This document shows, in pieces, positions 23,245 through 30,684 of a stretch of DNA of 39,204 nt. Positions within the stretch are counted from its first letter, which is position 1; each line of letters begins with the position of its first letter. This DNA comes from Pseudonocardiales bacterium. GTDB taxonomy: Bacteria > Actinomycetota > Actinomycetes > Mycobacteriales > Pseudonocardiaceae. A model generated the notes under the pieces. The model was given only the letters and a program-made list of their open reading frames with translations, was not told where the DNA came from and did no database searches. The translations under genes and the position numbers were made by a program. The stretch is taken from positions 1 to 39,204 of the forward strand of contig JAFATA010000035.1 of NCBI GenBank assembly GCA_019244165.1, written 5' to 3'.

Positions 23245-26003
23245 CCGGAGAGCCAGCTCGGGGCGCTGTCGGGGATCCGCTACTCAACGGCGGGATCTTT
23301 GTCTTCTTCGTGCTGGTCACCCTGGTGATCGTCTTCCGGGTCTCGCGCCAGACCAAGACCGCCACCGACTATTACGCGGCCGGCCGGATGTTCAGTGGCC
23401 CGCAGAACGGGATTGCGATCTCTGGCGACTACCTGTCCGCGGCGTCATTTCTGGGCATCGCCGGGGCCATCGCGGTCTATGGTTACGATGGTTTCCTCTA
23501 CTCGATCGGCTTTCTGGTCGCCTGGCTGGTGGCCCTGCTGCTGATCGCTGAGCTGCTGCGGAACACCGGCAAGTTCACCATGGGTGACGTGCTGAGCTTC
23601 CGGATGCGCCGGCGGCCGGTGCGGGCCGCCGCGGCCGTCTCGACGCTCGTGGTGTCCCTCTTTTACCTGCTGGCCCAGATGGCCGGCGCCGGTGGTCTGG
23701 TCGCGTTGCTGCTCAACGTCACGAGCCGGCAAGCCCAGGCGCTGGTAGTCGCGGTCGTCGGCCTGTTGATGATCTTCTACGTGCTGGTCGGTGGCATGCG
23801 TGGCACCACGTGGGTGCAGATTGTCAAGGCCACTCTGCTGATCATTGGTGCGGGCATGTTGACTGCCTGGGCACTGGGTTCTTTCGGGCTCAACCTGTCT
23901 GCCCTGCTGGGCGAGGCGGCGTCGCGCTCGGTCCACGGGCACGCTGTGCTCGAACCGGGCTTGCACTTTGGCAAGAACATCACGACGAAGATTGACTTCG
24001 TCTCGTTGGGCCTGGCCTTGGTGCTGGGAACCGCGGGCCTGCCGCACATTCTGATGCGCTTCTACACCGTGCCCTCGGCCAAGGAGGCTCGGCGCACGGT
24101 GGTGTGGGCAATCTGGCTGATCGGTATCTTCTACCTGTTCTCGCTGGTGATCGGCTACGCCGCTGCGGCGCTGGTGGATGGCGGTCCGAAGCGGATCATC
24201 AGCATGCCCGGTGAGGAGAACTCGGCGGCTCCGCTGCTGGCCTACCAGCTGGGGGGGGAGCTGCTGCTCGGCTTCATCTCGGCGGTGGCCTTCGCCACCA
24301 TTCTCGCCGTGGTGGCCGGGCTGACCATCACCGCGTCGGCGTCGTTCGCACACGACGTGTACGCCAACGTGGTGAAGCACGGCAACCTGGATGCGGATCG
24401 GGAGGTGCTGGTCGCCCGTATCACCGCCTGCGTCATCGGCGTCCTGGCGGTCGGAGGTGGCATCGTCGCGCTCGGCCAGAACGTCGCCTTCCTGGTGGCG
24501 CTGGCCTTCGCGGTGGCTGCCTCGGCGAACCTACCGACGATCTTGTACTCGCTGTTCTGGAAGCGGTTCAACACCACCGGCGTGCTGTGGAGCATGTACG
24601 GCGGTCTGATCAGCTGCGTGGTCCTGATTGTCCTCTCCCCCGCGGTGTCGGGCACTCCGAAGTCGATGTTCCCCAGCGTGGACTTCGCGGTCTTCCCGCT
24701 GCACAACCCGGCGCTGATCTCGGTGCCGCTAGCGTTCCTGCTCGGATACCTCGGCACCGTGCTCAGCAAGAGCGACCAGTCCGATGAGGCGAAGTTCGCC
24801 GAGATGGAGCTGCGCGCGCTGACCGGTGCCGGCGCCGAGCGGTCGCTGCTGCCCGCTGAGGTGGGCTCCTCGCAGCCCGGGCCAGCGCTCACCCCGATCA
24901 CCCCCGGGGGTTCCCCACCGGTATCCACCCCTCGCGGGTACCGCCGGCGGATCTTGGTCTCCACCGGGGTGATGGCAGGGGTAGCCGTTCTCGTGGTGTC
25001 GGTCTCCATGAGCCGCGTCCTGGCGTCGGCACCGCCGGGGGCAGACACCAGGCCTCAGCTCGGACCCAACATAGTGTCGGATGTGGGGCCGGAGGTCGCG
25101 ATACCTGCTCTGGGCGGCATCATCCCGGTCGGCAAGACCCCGGGCTTTGTCGCGGTCTCCCCGAACGGTCGGCATGCCTATATCGCCAACCGGAACGCTC
25201 AGGTGCTCACCGTGGTGGACACGGCGATCAACCAGGTGACCGCGACCATCCCCATCCCGACGGGCCCACCCCAGTTCCTCGCTTTCGCACCGGACAGCCG
25301 CACGCTCTACGTCACCATCTTCAACGATCAGCGGACAATCCATGCGATCGACGTGCTCGACACCGCAACCAACGCCGTGATCGCCACCATCCCGCAACCG
25401 GCCCGCCCGTATCTCCCGGCGGTCAGCCGGGACGGCAAGCGCCTGTTCGTCCCCAACCACGACACTGCTTCGCTGTCGGTGGTCGGCACCGACACCAACT
25501 CGGTGATCGCAGAGATCCATGTTGCCCCCAACCCGCACGGGGTCACCTTCTCCCGCGATGGCAGCCGGGCCTACACGGCCAACCACGAGTCCAACCTGGT
25601 CTCGGTGATCGACACCACTACGCTGGAAGTACTGGCGACCATCCCCGTCGGGATCAGCCCGCACAGCATCGCGGTCCACCCCAACCTTCCGCTGGTCGCC
25701 AACGCGAACTACGACGCCGGCACCGTGTCGATGATCAACACCGCCACCGACAGGGTGGTGGCGACCGTCCCGGTCGGGAGCCACCCGCAAGACATCACCT
25801 GGGCCCCGGACGGGCGGTTCGCCTACGTGGTCAACGAGGCCAGCAACACCGTCACCGTGATCGACGCCCGGACCAACCAGGTCACCGCGACCATCCCGGT
25901 TGGCAGCAACCCGACGAGTATCGCGGTGCTGCCCAACGGTCGGCAGGCTTACGTGAGCAACCTCGACAGCGGAACCCTGACCGTCTTGGACCTGACCGGC
26001 TGA
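23241..26003 (+). CDS. SSS symporter fused to an extracytoplasmic YVTN beta-propeller
   Basis: A 920-aa fusion. Residues about 15-515 are an ActP/MctC-type symporter: NGIAISGDYLSAASFLGIAGAI, FYLLAQMAGAGGLVALLL, GTAGLPHILMRFYTVPSAKEARR and AFAVAASANLPTILYSLFW. A Pro/Gly-rich linker (about 515-565) leads to RRR and an extra membrane helix (about 569-590). From about 620 come six to seven YVTN blades (HAYIANRNAQVLTVVDT, RAYTANHESNLVSVIDTTT, FAYVVNEASNTVTVID). Standard SSS topology puts the natural C-terminus inside, so the extra helix would carry the propeller outside. The reading frame is continuous, with no sign of an assembly join. It may capture or sense the substrate, or bind cell wall. The GTG start overlaps the DUF485 stop. 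Confidence 0.9.
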   Translation: MTGEPARGAVGDPLLNGGIFVFFVLVTLVIVFRVSRQTKTATDYYAAGRMFSGPQNGIAISGDYLSAASFLGIAGAIAVYGYDGFLYSIGFLVAWLVALLLIAELLRNTGKFTMGDVLSFRMRRRPVRAAAAVSTLVVSLFYLLAQMAGAGGLVALLLNVTSRQAQALVVAVVGLLMIFYVLVGGMRGTTWVQIVKATLLIIGAGMLTAWALGSFGLNLSALLGEAASRSVHGHAVLEPGLHFGKNITTKIDFVSLGLALVLGTAGLPHILMRFYTVPSAKEARRTVVWAIWLIGIFYLFSLVIGYAAAALVDGGPKRIISMPGEENSAAPLLAYQLGGELLLGFISAVAFATILAVVAGLTITASASFAHDVYANVVKHGNLDADREVLVARITACVIGVLAVGGGIVALGQNVAFLVALAFAVAASANLPTILYSLFWKRFNTTGVLWSMYGGLISCVVLIVLSPAVSGTPKSMFPSVDFAVFPLHNPALISVPLAFLLGYLGTVLSKSDQSDEAKFAEMELRALTGAGAERSLLPAEVGSSQPGPALTPITPGGSPPVSTPRGYRRRILVSTGVMAGVAVLVVSVSMSRVLASAPPGADTRPQLGPNIVSDVGPEVAIPALGGIIPVGKTPGFVAVSPNGRHAYIANRNAQVLTVVDTAINQVTATIPIPTGPPQFLAFAPDSRTLYVTIFNDQRTIHAIDVLDTATNAVIATIPQPARPYLPAVSRDGKRLFVPNHDTASLSVVGTDTNSVIAEIHVAPNPHGVTFSRDGSRAYTANHESNLVSVIDTTTLEVLATIPVGISPHSIAVHPNLPLVANANYDAGTVSMINTATDRVVATVPVGSHPQDITWAPDGRFAYVVNEASNTVTVIDARTNQVTATIPVGSNPTSIAVLPNGRQAYVSNLDSGTLTVLDLTG

Positions 26004-26025
26004 GCGAGGCCTCAGTGTCAGGTAC

Positions 26026-26037
26026 GCGCCCTGGCGC
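26026..26037. terminator. Short GC hairpin after the symporter operon
   Basis: GCGCC and GGCGC are separated by two bases, 23 bases past the symporter-propeller stop. There is no T-run, so it would be a weak or factor-dependent terminator at most. Confidence 0.25.
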
Positions 26038-26070
26038 GGTGCTCGGCGGCCTGTGGCACGATGGGTGGCT

Positions 26071-26424
26071 ATGACGTCTCCGGTCCCGGCCGTGGTGGTG
26101 GCCGACATCCCTGAGCACGCCGTACTGCTCGACGTCCGTGAGGATGACGAGTGGGCGGCCGGACACGCGCCGGGGGCCGTGCATCTCCCGATGGGGCAGG
26201 TGGCGCAGCGGCTCGATGAACTGGCCACCGCGTTCCCCGATCACGTGGTGCGCGTGGTCTGCCGCTCGGGAGGACGCTCGGCACGCGTCACCGCCTACCT
26301 CAAACAGGCGGGTTGGGACGCGGTGAACGTCGAGGGCGGAATGCGTGCCTGGGCCGCCGCGGGCCGCCCCATGGTCGCTGAGCTCGGTCCGACGCAGCCG
26401 GACGCGGCGCCCAGGGTGCTGTAG
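26071..26424 (+). CDS. Rhodanese-domain protein
   Basis: A 117-aa single-domain rhodanese. VLLDVREDDEWAAGHAPGAVHLPMG forms the first half. The active-site loop is CRSGGRS, with the catalytic Cys in VRVVCRSGG, followed by VEGGMRAWAAAGRP. The loop length is that of sulfurtransferases (six residues), not Cdc25-type phosphatases. It would move sulfane sulfur between donors and acceptors in the cytoplasm. ATG at 26071 is chosen because it gives a standard N-terminus; an in-frame GTG at 26053 is possible. The following membrane-protein gene starts ten bases after its stop. Confidence 0.9.
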   Translation: MTSPVPAVVVADIPEHAVLLDVREDDEWAAGHAPGAVHLPMGQVAQRLDELATAFPDHVVRVVCRSGGRSARVTAYLKQAGWDAVNVEGGMRAWAAAGRPMVAELGPTQPDAAPRVL

Positions 26425-26433
26425 TGCCCCCCC

Positions 26434-27147
26434 ATGTCCTCATCAGCAGAGCCCTCATCAGCAGAGCCCGCCCCCGCCGGTGAGCGGGTGCGCGCCCTGG
26501 CCGCGGTGGCGGTCCCGCTGCTGGCGTTGACCGCCATGCTGGTGCTGGTCACCGCAGGCGCCGAGGGGTGGCGGTACGCGCTGCTGTTGGCCAGCCGCAC
26601 CGACGCGCTCCCGCCGCTGGCGTTGCACGCCAGCGATGCGCTGGTGGTTATCGGAGGCGTGGTGTCGCTGCTCTCCGCGACGCTGGCTGGCGCGGTCACG
26701 CTGAGGTGGCTGGTGCAGGCCAACACGGCCGCGGCCCAGGCCGCCGCGGTCGCCCCGGCTCGGCCGGGCTGGCAGGTGGTCGTGGGTGCCCTGGTGCCGG
26801 GGATGAACCTGGTGGTGCCGGGTGCGGTGCTCGCCGAGGTGGAGCATGCGGCACTGGCGGGGGACCCGAAGGGCCGACCGCGCCCCTCCCGGCTGGTCCT
26901 CGCGTGGTGGGTGATCTGGGTGGTCGGGCTGGTGCTGGCGTTCACCGCCATCTTGTGGAACCTGCGCAGTGGTGTGCAGGCCCGCGCCGATGGGGTGCTG
27001 CTGCACCTGGCCACTGACCTGGTGGCCGGGGCAGTCGCGATCACCACGATCGTCGTGGTACGGCGGCTGACCCGGTTGCTCAGTCCGGTGGCCCTAACCG
27101 GCACCCCGCGGATGGTGGTGGTACGGGTGCATCAGGGCACGCGATAG
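26434..27147 (+). CDS. DUF4328 membrane protein
   Basis: A 237-aa protein with four to five hydrophobic helices. The DUF4328 pattern is visible in GWQVVVGALVPGMNLVVPGAVLAEVEHAA and LVLAWWVIWVVG. A short SSAEP repeat from a 15-bp duplication precedes the first helix (about 24-45). The family is widespread in actinobacteria, and its role is unknown. It starts ten bases after the rhodanese gene and nine bases before the SEC-C gene, so the three are probably one transcript. No ribosome site is obvious. Confidence 0.75.
   Translation: MSSSAEPSSAEPAPAGERVRALAAVAVPLLALTAMLVLVTAGAEGWRYALLLASRTDALPPLALHASDALVVIGGVVSLLSATLAGAVTLRWLVQANTAAAQAAAVAPARPGWQVVVGALVPGMNLVVPGAVLAEVEHAALAGDPKGRPRPSRLVLAWWVIWVVGLVLAFTAILWNLRSGVQARADGVLLHLATDLVAGAVAITTIVVVRRLTRLLSPVALTGTPRMVVVRVHQGTR
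26440..26469. repeat. 15-bp exact duplication in the DUF4328 gene
   Basis: TCATCAGCAGAGCCC occurs twice in tandem right after the start codon region, giving SSAEP-SSAEP. Confidence 0.88.
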
Positions 27148-27155
27148 CGTGCCGC

Positions 27156-28103
27156 ATGACCAACCCTCGCCAGGCGTGCCCTTGCGGCTCGGGCAAGAGG
27201 TACAAGGCTTGCCACGGTAACCCGAGCGGCCCCCAGGACGTCATGATCAGCCGCCCCTTTGCGGGGCTCGCCGCGGAGTGCCAGCTTGTCGCGCTGCGCG
27301 AGTTCGTGCCCTCGGCAACGGCACCACTGCCCCTAGCCCAGTCGGCACTAGCCCAGCCAGCACTAGCCCAATCGGCTGGCCGGGACGTCACGCTGGCCAC
27401 CCTGCTGCCGATGGCGGCCGCGGCGATGGTGCGGCCCGACGGTGTCGCGCTGGTCGGCTTGCAGGTGCTGGCCCGCTCCGGAGACCTGTCCCGGGACCTC
27501 GGCCGGGCGTTGAGCTGGGCGCTCACCGCCGAGCCCGGCGCGGTGCTGCCGGGGGTGAGTACCACGGCCGACGGCGAGCAGGTCCGGCTCGGCGATCTGC
27601 TGCGCGCCGATGCCCCGCTTCAGGTCACCATGTACCCCGATTTTGCCTGGTGGGTTCCTGGCGACCAAGCCCCGTCCGAGGAGATGACAGCTGCCTTACA
27701 GCACGCCAACGCCGCGATCATGCCGACGGAGGCGGTCACCGGGGTGGGCGTCGAGGCCGCTTACTGGGTCGATGCCGGCAGTAAGGCGCACCTCCGGTGG
27801 GTTCGCCCGGAGCCGGAAGAACAGCTGCTCGCGGCGCTGGCCCGGCTGGCGGCTCGGGGTGAGCTGGACCTGGGTGAGGGCTCCCGGTTCGCTGGCTCGT
27901 TTCGCGTCCACGGGGTGGTGGTGCCGGTCTGGGACCTTGACCCCGAACGACACGCCCGGGAGTGGGTCGACCCGGCGGAGGCCTTCGCGCGGCAGCTGAG
28001 GCAAGCACTGGAGGGCCTGGACGGACCAGAGGACCTGCTGCTCACCGACGCCGAACGCCGCGCCCTGCGGGGGCTGCGCGGCCGCCAACTCACCCTGCGC
28101 TGA
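27156..28103 (+). CDS. SEC-C motif protein (DUF5926-like)
   Basis: A 315-aa cytoplasmic protein. An N-terminal SEC-C zinc motif CPCGSGKRYKACHG (Cys8, Cys10, Cys19, His20) precedes a large domain resembling actinobacterial DUF5926: MISRPFAGLAAECQLVALREFVPSAT, FAWWVPGD, VEAAYWVDAG and HGVVVPVWDLDPE. SEC-C motifs bind zinc and occur in SecA and many protein-interaction modules; the role of the C-terminal domain is not established. A 15-bp repeat adds SALAQPALAQ-type residues at about 60-74, probably in a surface loop. The ATG at 27156 gives the SEC-C motif right at the N-terminus, as in relatives. It is convergent with the CPBP gene, 18 bases away. Confidence 0.82.
   Translation: MTNPRQACPCGSGKRYKACHGNPSGPQDVMISRPFAGLAAECQLVALREFVPSATAPLPLAQSALAQPALAQSAGRDVTLATLLPMAAAAMVRPDGVALVGLQVLARSGDLSRDLGRALSWALTAEPGAVLPGVSTTADGEQVRLGDLLRADAPLQVTMYPDFAWWVPGDQAPSEEMTAALQHANAAIMPTEAVTGVGVEAAYWVDAGSKAHLRWVRPEPEEQLLAALARLAARGELDLGEGSRFAGSFRVHGVVVPVWDLDPERHAREWVDPAEAFARQLRQALEGLDGPEDLLLTDAERRALRGLRGRQLTLR
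27333..27377. repeat. 15-bp tandem repeat in the SEC-C gene
   Basis: Three 15-bp units starting CTAGCCCA lie at 27333, 27348 and 27363 and encode LAQSA, LAQPA, LAQSA. Confidence 0.9.
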
Positions 28104-28121
28104 TTCCCGCCGCGGGCCCCG

Positions 28122-28943
28122 CTACGGCAGCCAGCTGAGGTGCCCGCGCAGCAGCGCGTACCCGACGAAAGCGACGATGTCGATCAGCGCGTGTGCGCTC
28201 ACCAGGGCCCAGAGCCGGTGAGTTCGCTGCCAGACCCGGCCGAACACCAGCCCCATCACCAGGTTCCCCACGAAACCGCCGAACCCCTGGTAGAGGTGGT
28301 AGCTGCCACGCAGTGCCGCGCTGGCGAGCACGGCGGGCCCCTCACCCGACCCCAGCTGGCGTAACCGGGTGATCAGGTACCCCGCCACCAGCAGCTCCTC
28401 GGCCAGGGCGTTGGCCACCGCCGAGGCGAGGAGCACCGGGACCCGCCACCAGGTGTCGGCCAGCGCGGAGGGCACCACGGTGAGGTCGAGACCAGCCGCA
28501 CGGGCCAGGAAGTACAAGCCCAACCCTGGCCCGCCGATCACCGCGGCAAGCCCGACACCAAGCCCGGCGTCCCGGCCAGCCGACCGGCAGTCCAGGCCGA
28601 GGCTGCGCGGCGGGATACCGCTGCGCCACAGCAGGTAGCTACCCAGAGCACCCCAGGCCAGCAGCTGGATCACCCCGGTGAGCTGGTAGGCGAGGTCCAG
28701 CGGTTCGCTCCTGAGCACCGGCGCGTTGATCGCCACCGATTGATCGGCCAGGGATCCCGGAGCCAGCAGCGCGTTCAGCAACGCCAGCAGGCTGCGCAGC
28801 CCGGACACTCCCAGGGTCACCGCCAGGACCAGGACGATCTCGACGATCAGTGCCCGGCGTTGCTCGGGGTCGCTGACCACTGCGGGCTCGGCCGGCCGCG
28901 ACGGGGCAAGCCAGCCCCGTAGTGCTGCACCCCGGGCGCTCAC
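28122..28943 (-). CDS. CPBP-family intramembrane protease-like protein
   Basis: A 273-aa membrane protein with about seven hydrophobic helices and the CPBP (CAAX protease / Abi) motifs. Motif 1 has Glu182-Glu183 in AEELLVAGYL, motif 2 has His216 in RGSYHLYQG, and motif 3 has His251 in SAHALIDIV. The EExxxR signature has Ala187 in place of Arg, while the metal-binding residues are kept, so catalysis is plausible but altered. Members cleave peptides within the membrane in prenyl processing, bacteriocin immunity or self-protection. The start is a GTG at 28943, 46 bases from the divergent gene at 28990. Confidence 0.85.
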   Translation of the reverse strand: MSARGAALRGWLAPSRPAEPAVVSDPEQRRALIVEIVLVLAVTLGVSGLRSLLALLNALLAPGSLADQSVAINAPVLRSEPLDLAYQLTGVIQLLAWGALGSYLLWRSGIPPRSLGLDCRSAGRDAGLGVGLAAVIGGPGLGLYFLARAAGLDLTVVPSALADTWWRVPVLLASAVANALAEELLVAGYLITRLRQLGSGEGPAVLASAALRGSYHLYQGFGGFVGNLVMGLVFGRVWQRTHRLWALVSAHALIDIVAFVGYALLRGHLSWLP

Positions 28944-28989
28944 CCCCTGACGCTATCGGCCACCCTGGCGCCCCGCGTATCGTGGGCGC

Positions 28990-29361
28990 GTGTGGCGGTT
29001 CGTGCTGGCCCGGCGGTGGTGGGTGGGGCATCTGCTGGTCGCGACGGTGTGCGTGGTGTTCGTCCGGTTGGGGCGCTGGCAGTGGGACCGGGGGCTCTTG
29101 CCCACCGGGGGATGGCAGAACCTGAGCTACGCGGTCCAATGGCCCTTGTTCGCCCTCGCGCTCGTCGCGGGCTGGGGCCGGTTCCTGTGGCTGGAGCACC
29201 ACCGTCCGCGGGAACAACACCTTCCCGAAGGGGATCCGCCGGACGCCGCACCAGTTCCCCCACGCCCCGCTTACCCACCGATCCGGGAGGACGATCCCGA
29301 CGATGAGCTCGCCGCGTACAACGCCTACCTCGCCCGGCTCGCCGAGCAGGACCGGCGCTAG
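28990..29361 (+). CDS. Small SURF1-like N-terminal membrane protein
   Basis: A 123-aa protein. The N-terminus (WRFVLARRWWVGHLLVATVCVVFVRLGRWQWDR) resembles the first helix of SURF1 proteins, which has LGxWQxxR, but the rest of SURF1 is absent. A second helix (about 48-64) is followed by a Pro/Asp/Glu-rich cytoplasmic tail ending YNAYLARLAEQDRR. This two-helix layout recurs in actinobacteria as a membrane protein of unknown function. The GTG start at 28990 has no clear ribosome site. Its last 59 bases overlap the chosen start of the DUF3817 gene. Confidence 0.72.
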   Translation: MWRFVLARRWWVGHLLVATVCVVFVRLGRWQWDRGLLPTGGWQNLSYAVQWPLFALALVAGWGRFLWLEHHRPREQHLPEGDPPDAAPVPPRPAYPPIREDDPDDELAAYNAYLARLAEQDRR

Positions 29362-29689
29362 GGCCGAGGAGGTGCGGACCCGGCTGATCGCCTACCGCAT
29401 CGCTGCCTACGCCACCGGCGTGATGCTGCTCGTGCTGACCACGGAGGTGATACTGCATTGGGTCTTCAAGGACCCGCGGTACCACTGGCTGGCCTGGAGC
29501 CCGCGCGTGCACGGGTTTCTCTACATGGGCTACCTGGTCACCACGGTCTTGCTAGGGACGTCGGTGCGGTGGCAGCCGGGGCGGATGGTGTTGGTGGCGC
29601 TGGCCGGCACGATCCCGTTGATGTCTTTCGTGGCTGAGCGCAACGTCACCGGTGAGGTGCGCGGGCAACTAGGTACCGCGCCCCAGTAG
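29303..29689 (+). CDS. DUF3817 membrane protein
   Basis: A 128-aa protein with three hydrophobic helices and the DUF3817 pattern: YRIAAYATGVMLLVLTTEVILHW, SPRVHGFLYMGYLVTTVLLG, then RWQPGRMVLVALAGTIPLMSFVAERNV. The family is common in actinobacteria and of unknown function. The ATG at 29303 has GGGAGGA about 11 bases upstream but overlaps the previous gene by 59 bases. GTG at 29372, right after GAGGAG, is the alternative and would leave a 105-aa protein that still holds the whole domain. It is co-directional with the SURF1-like gene, so the two are probably co-expressed. Confidence 0.82.
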   Translation: MSSPRTTPTSPGSPSRTGARAEEVRTRLIAYRIAAYATGVMLLVLTTEVILHWVFKDPRYHWLAWSPRVHGFLYMGYLVTTVLLGTSVRWQPGRMVLVALAGTIPLMSFVAERNVTGEVRGQLGTAPQ

Positions 29690-29711
29690 GGATCTTGGGC
29701 AGTAGGGATCT
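29684..29711. repeat. 12-bp direct repeat at the DUF3817 stop
   Basis: CAGTAGGGATCT occurs at 29684-29695 and 29700-29711. The first copy contains the DUF3817 stop codon. Confidence 0.8.
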
Positions 29712-29770
29712 CGCGGATGAACCAGATGCGCCTAGCTGGCGTCCAGCGGACTCCAGCTAAGGTGCCTCGG

Positions 29771-30670
29771 GTGTCGACAGTGCTGAATCTGCATCCCCCC
29801 GGCCCGCCAGGTGTCCCACTCCTGCTGGCCCGGCTGGTCGATGACGCGGCGCTGTTCCCACCGTCGGGGGCAAGCGTGCTGGACACGGTCAAGGCGTACC
29901 TCGCCGCCCGCCGCGCACCCTACGCCGGGGTGATCGGTTTCCTGCTGTGTCCGATCTCCCGGCTGGGCGCGCTGGTGAGTGCGTTGCGCAAAGTTCGTCC
30001 CGGGCAGCCGGTGGCCTTGTCGCTGGTCGCCGACACCGGTCTGGGGGGACTGCCTAAGGCCATCTCCACCGCGCTGGACAACGCAAAGCTCCTGGATCTG
30101 CGGATGATCGAGGTGCCGGCGCCCTCCGACGTGGACTCCACCTGGTTGGTGCAGCTCACCGAGTTCGTGCCGGATGACGTGGTCCGGGTGGTCGAGCCAC
30201 GCCGCGGCAGGCCAGAGTGGCTGCAAGGCGTGCGCCGGGTCGCCGAGGCCGGCTGCTGGCCCAAGCTGCGCTGCGGCGGCAAGTCCGTGGAGTCGTTTCC
30301 CAGCGTCAAGGAGGTGGCCGATTTCCTGGCCATCGCGGCCAGCACCGGGGCGCCGTTCAAGGCGACCGCCGGGCTGCACTATGCGATTCGCCACCACGAC
30401 GAGCGCACCGGGCTGACCCACCACGGGCTGCTCAACATGTTGGTGGGCACCGCCCATGCGGTATCCGGGGCCAGCGCGCAGGAGGCACTGCGCTGCACCG
30501 ACGCGGGAGCGTTGGCCGCTGAGGCCGGCGCGCTGTCGGAGGAAGGCTCGCGGGCTCTCCGCGAGGTGTTCGCCTGTTACGGGTCGGTGTCGCTGGCCGC
30601 TCCGGTGGCAGACCTGGTCCGCTTGGGACTGCTGCCCCACCCCGAGCACCGGCCAGCGGCTCGCGGGTAA
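29771..30670 (+). CDS. Conserved actinobacterial protein, unknown function
   Basis: A 299-aa soluble protein without a named family. Segments LLLARLVDDAALFPPSGAS, WPKLRCGGKSVESFPSVKEVADFLAIA, PFKATAGLHYAIRH and HHGLLNMLVGTA look strongly constrained. The alternating strand-helix pattern suggests a TIM-barrel-like fold, with KLRCGG and PFKATAGLHY at possible strand ends. This is structural inference only. The GTG at 29771 has AAGG about eight bases upstream and gives an N-terminus close to the conserved block; an in-frame ATG at 29717 would add 18 residues. It is followed after 14 bases by pheA, but no aromatic-pathway role is visible. Confidence 0.7.
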   Translation: MSTVLNLHPPGPPGVPLLLARLVDDAALFPPSGASVLDTVKAYLAARRAPYAGVIGFLLCPISRLGALVSALRKVRPGQPVALSLVADTGLGGLPKAISTALDNAKLLDLRMIEVPAPSDVDSTWLVQLTEFVPDDVVRVVEPRRGRPEWLQGVRRVAEAGCWPKLRCGGKSVESFPSVKEVADFLAIAASTGAPFKATAGLHYAIRHHDERTGLTHHGLLNMLVGTAHAVSGASAQEALRCTDAGALAAEAGALSEEGSRALREVFACYGSVSLAAPVADLVRLGLLPHPEHRPAARG

Positions 30671-30684
30671 GGCACGCTCACGCC

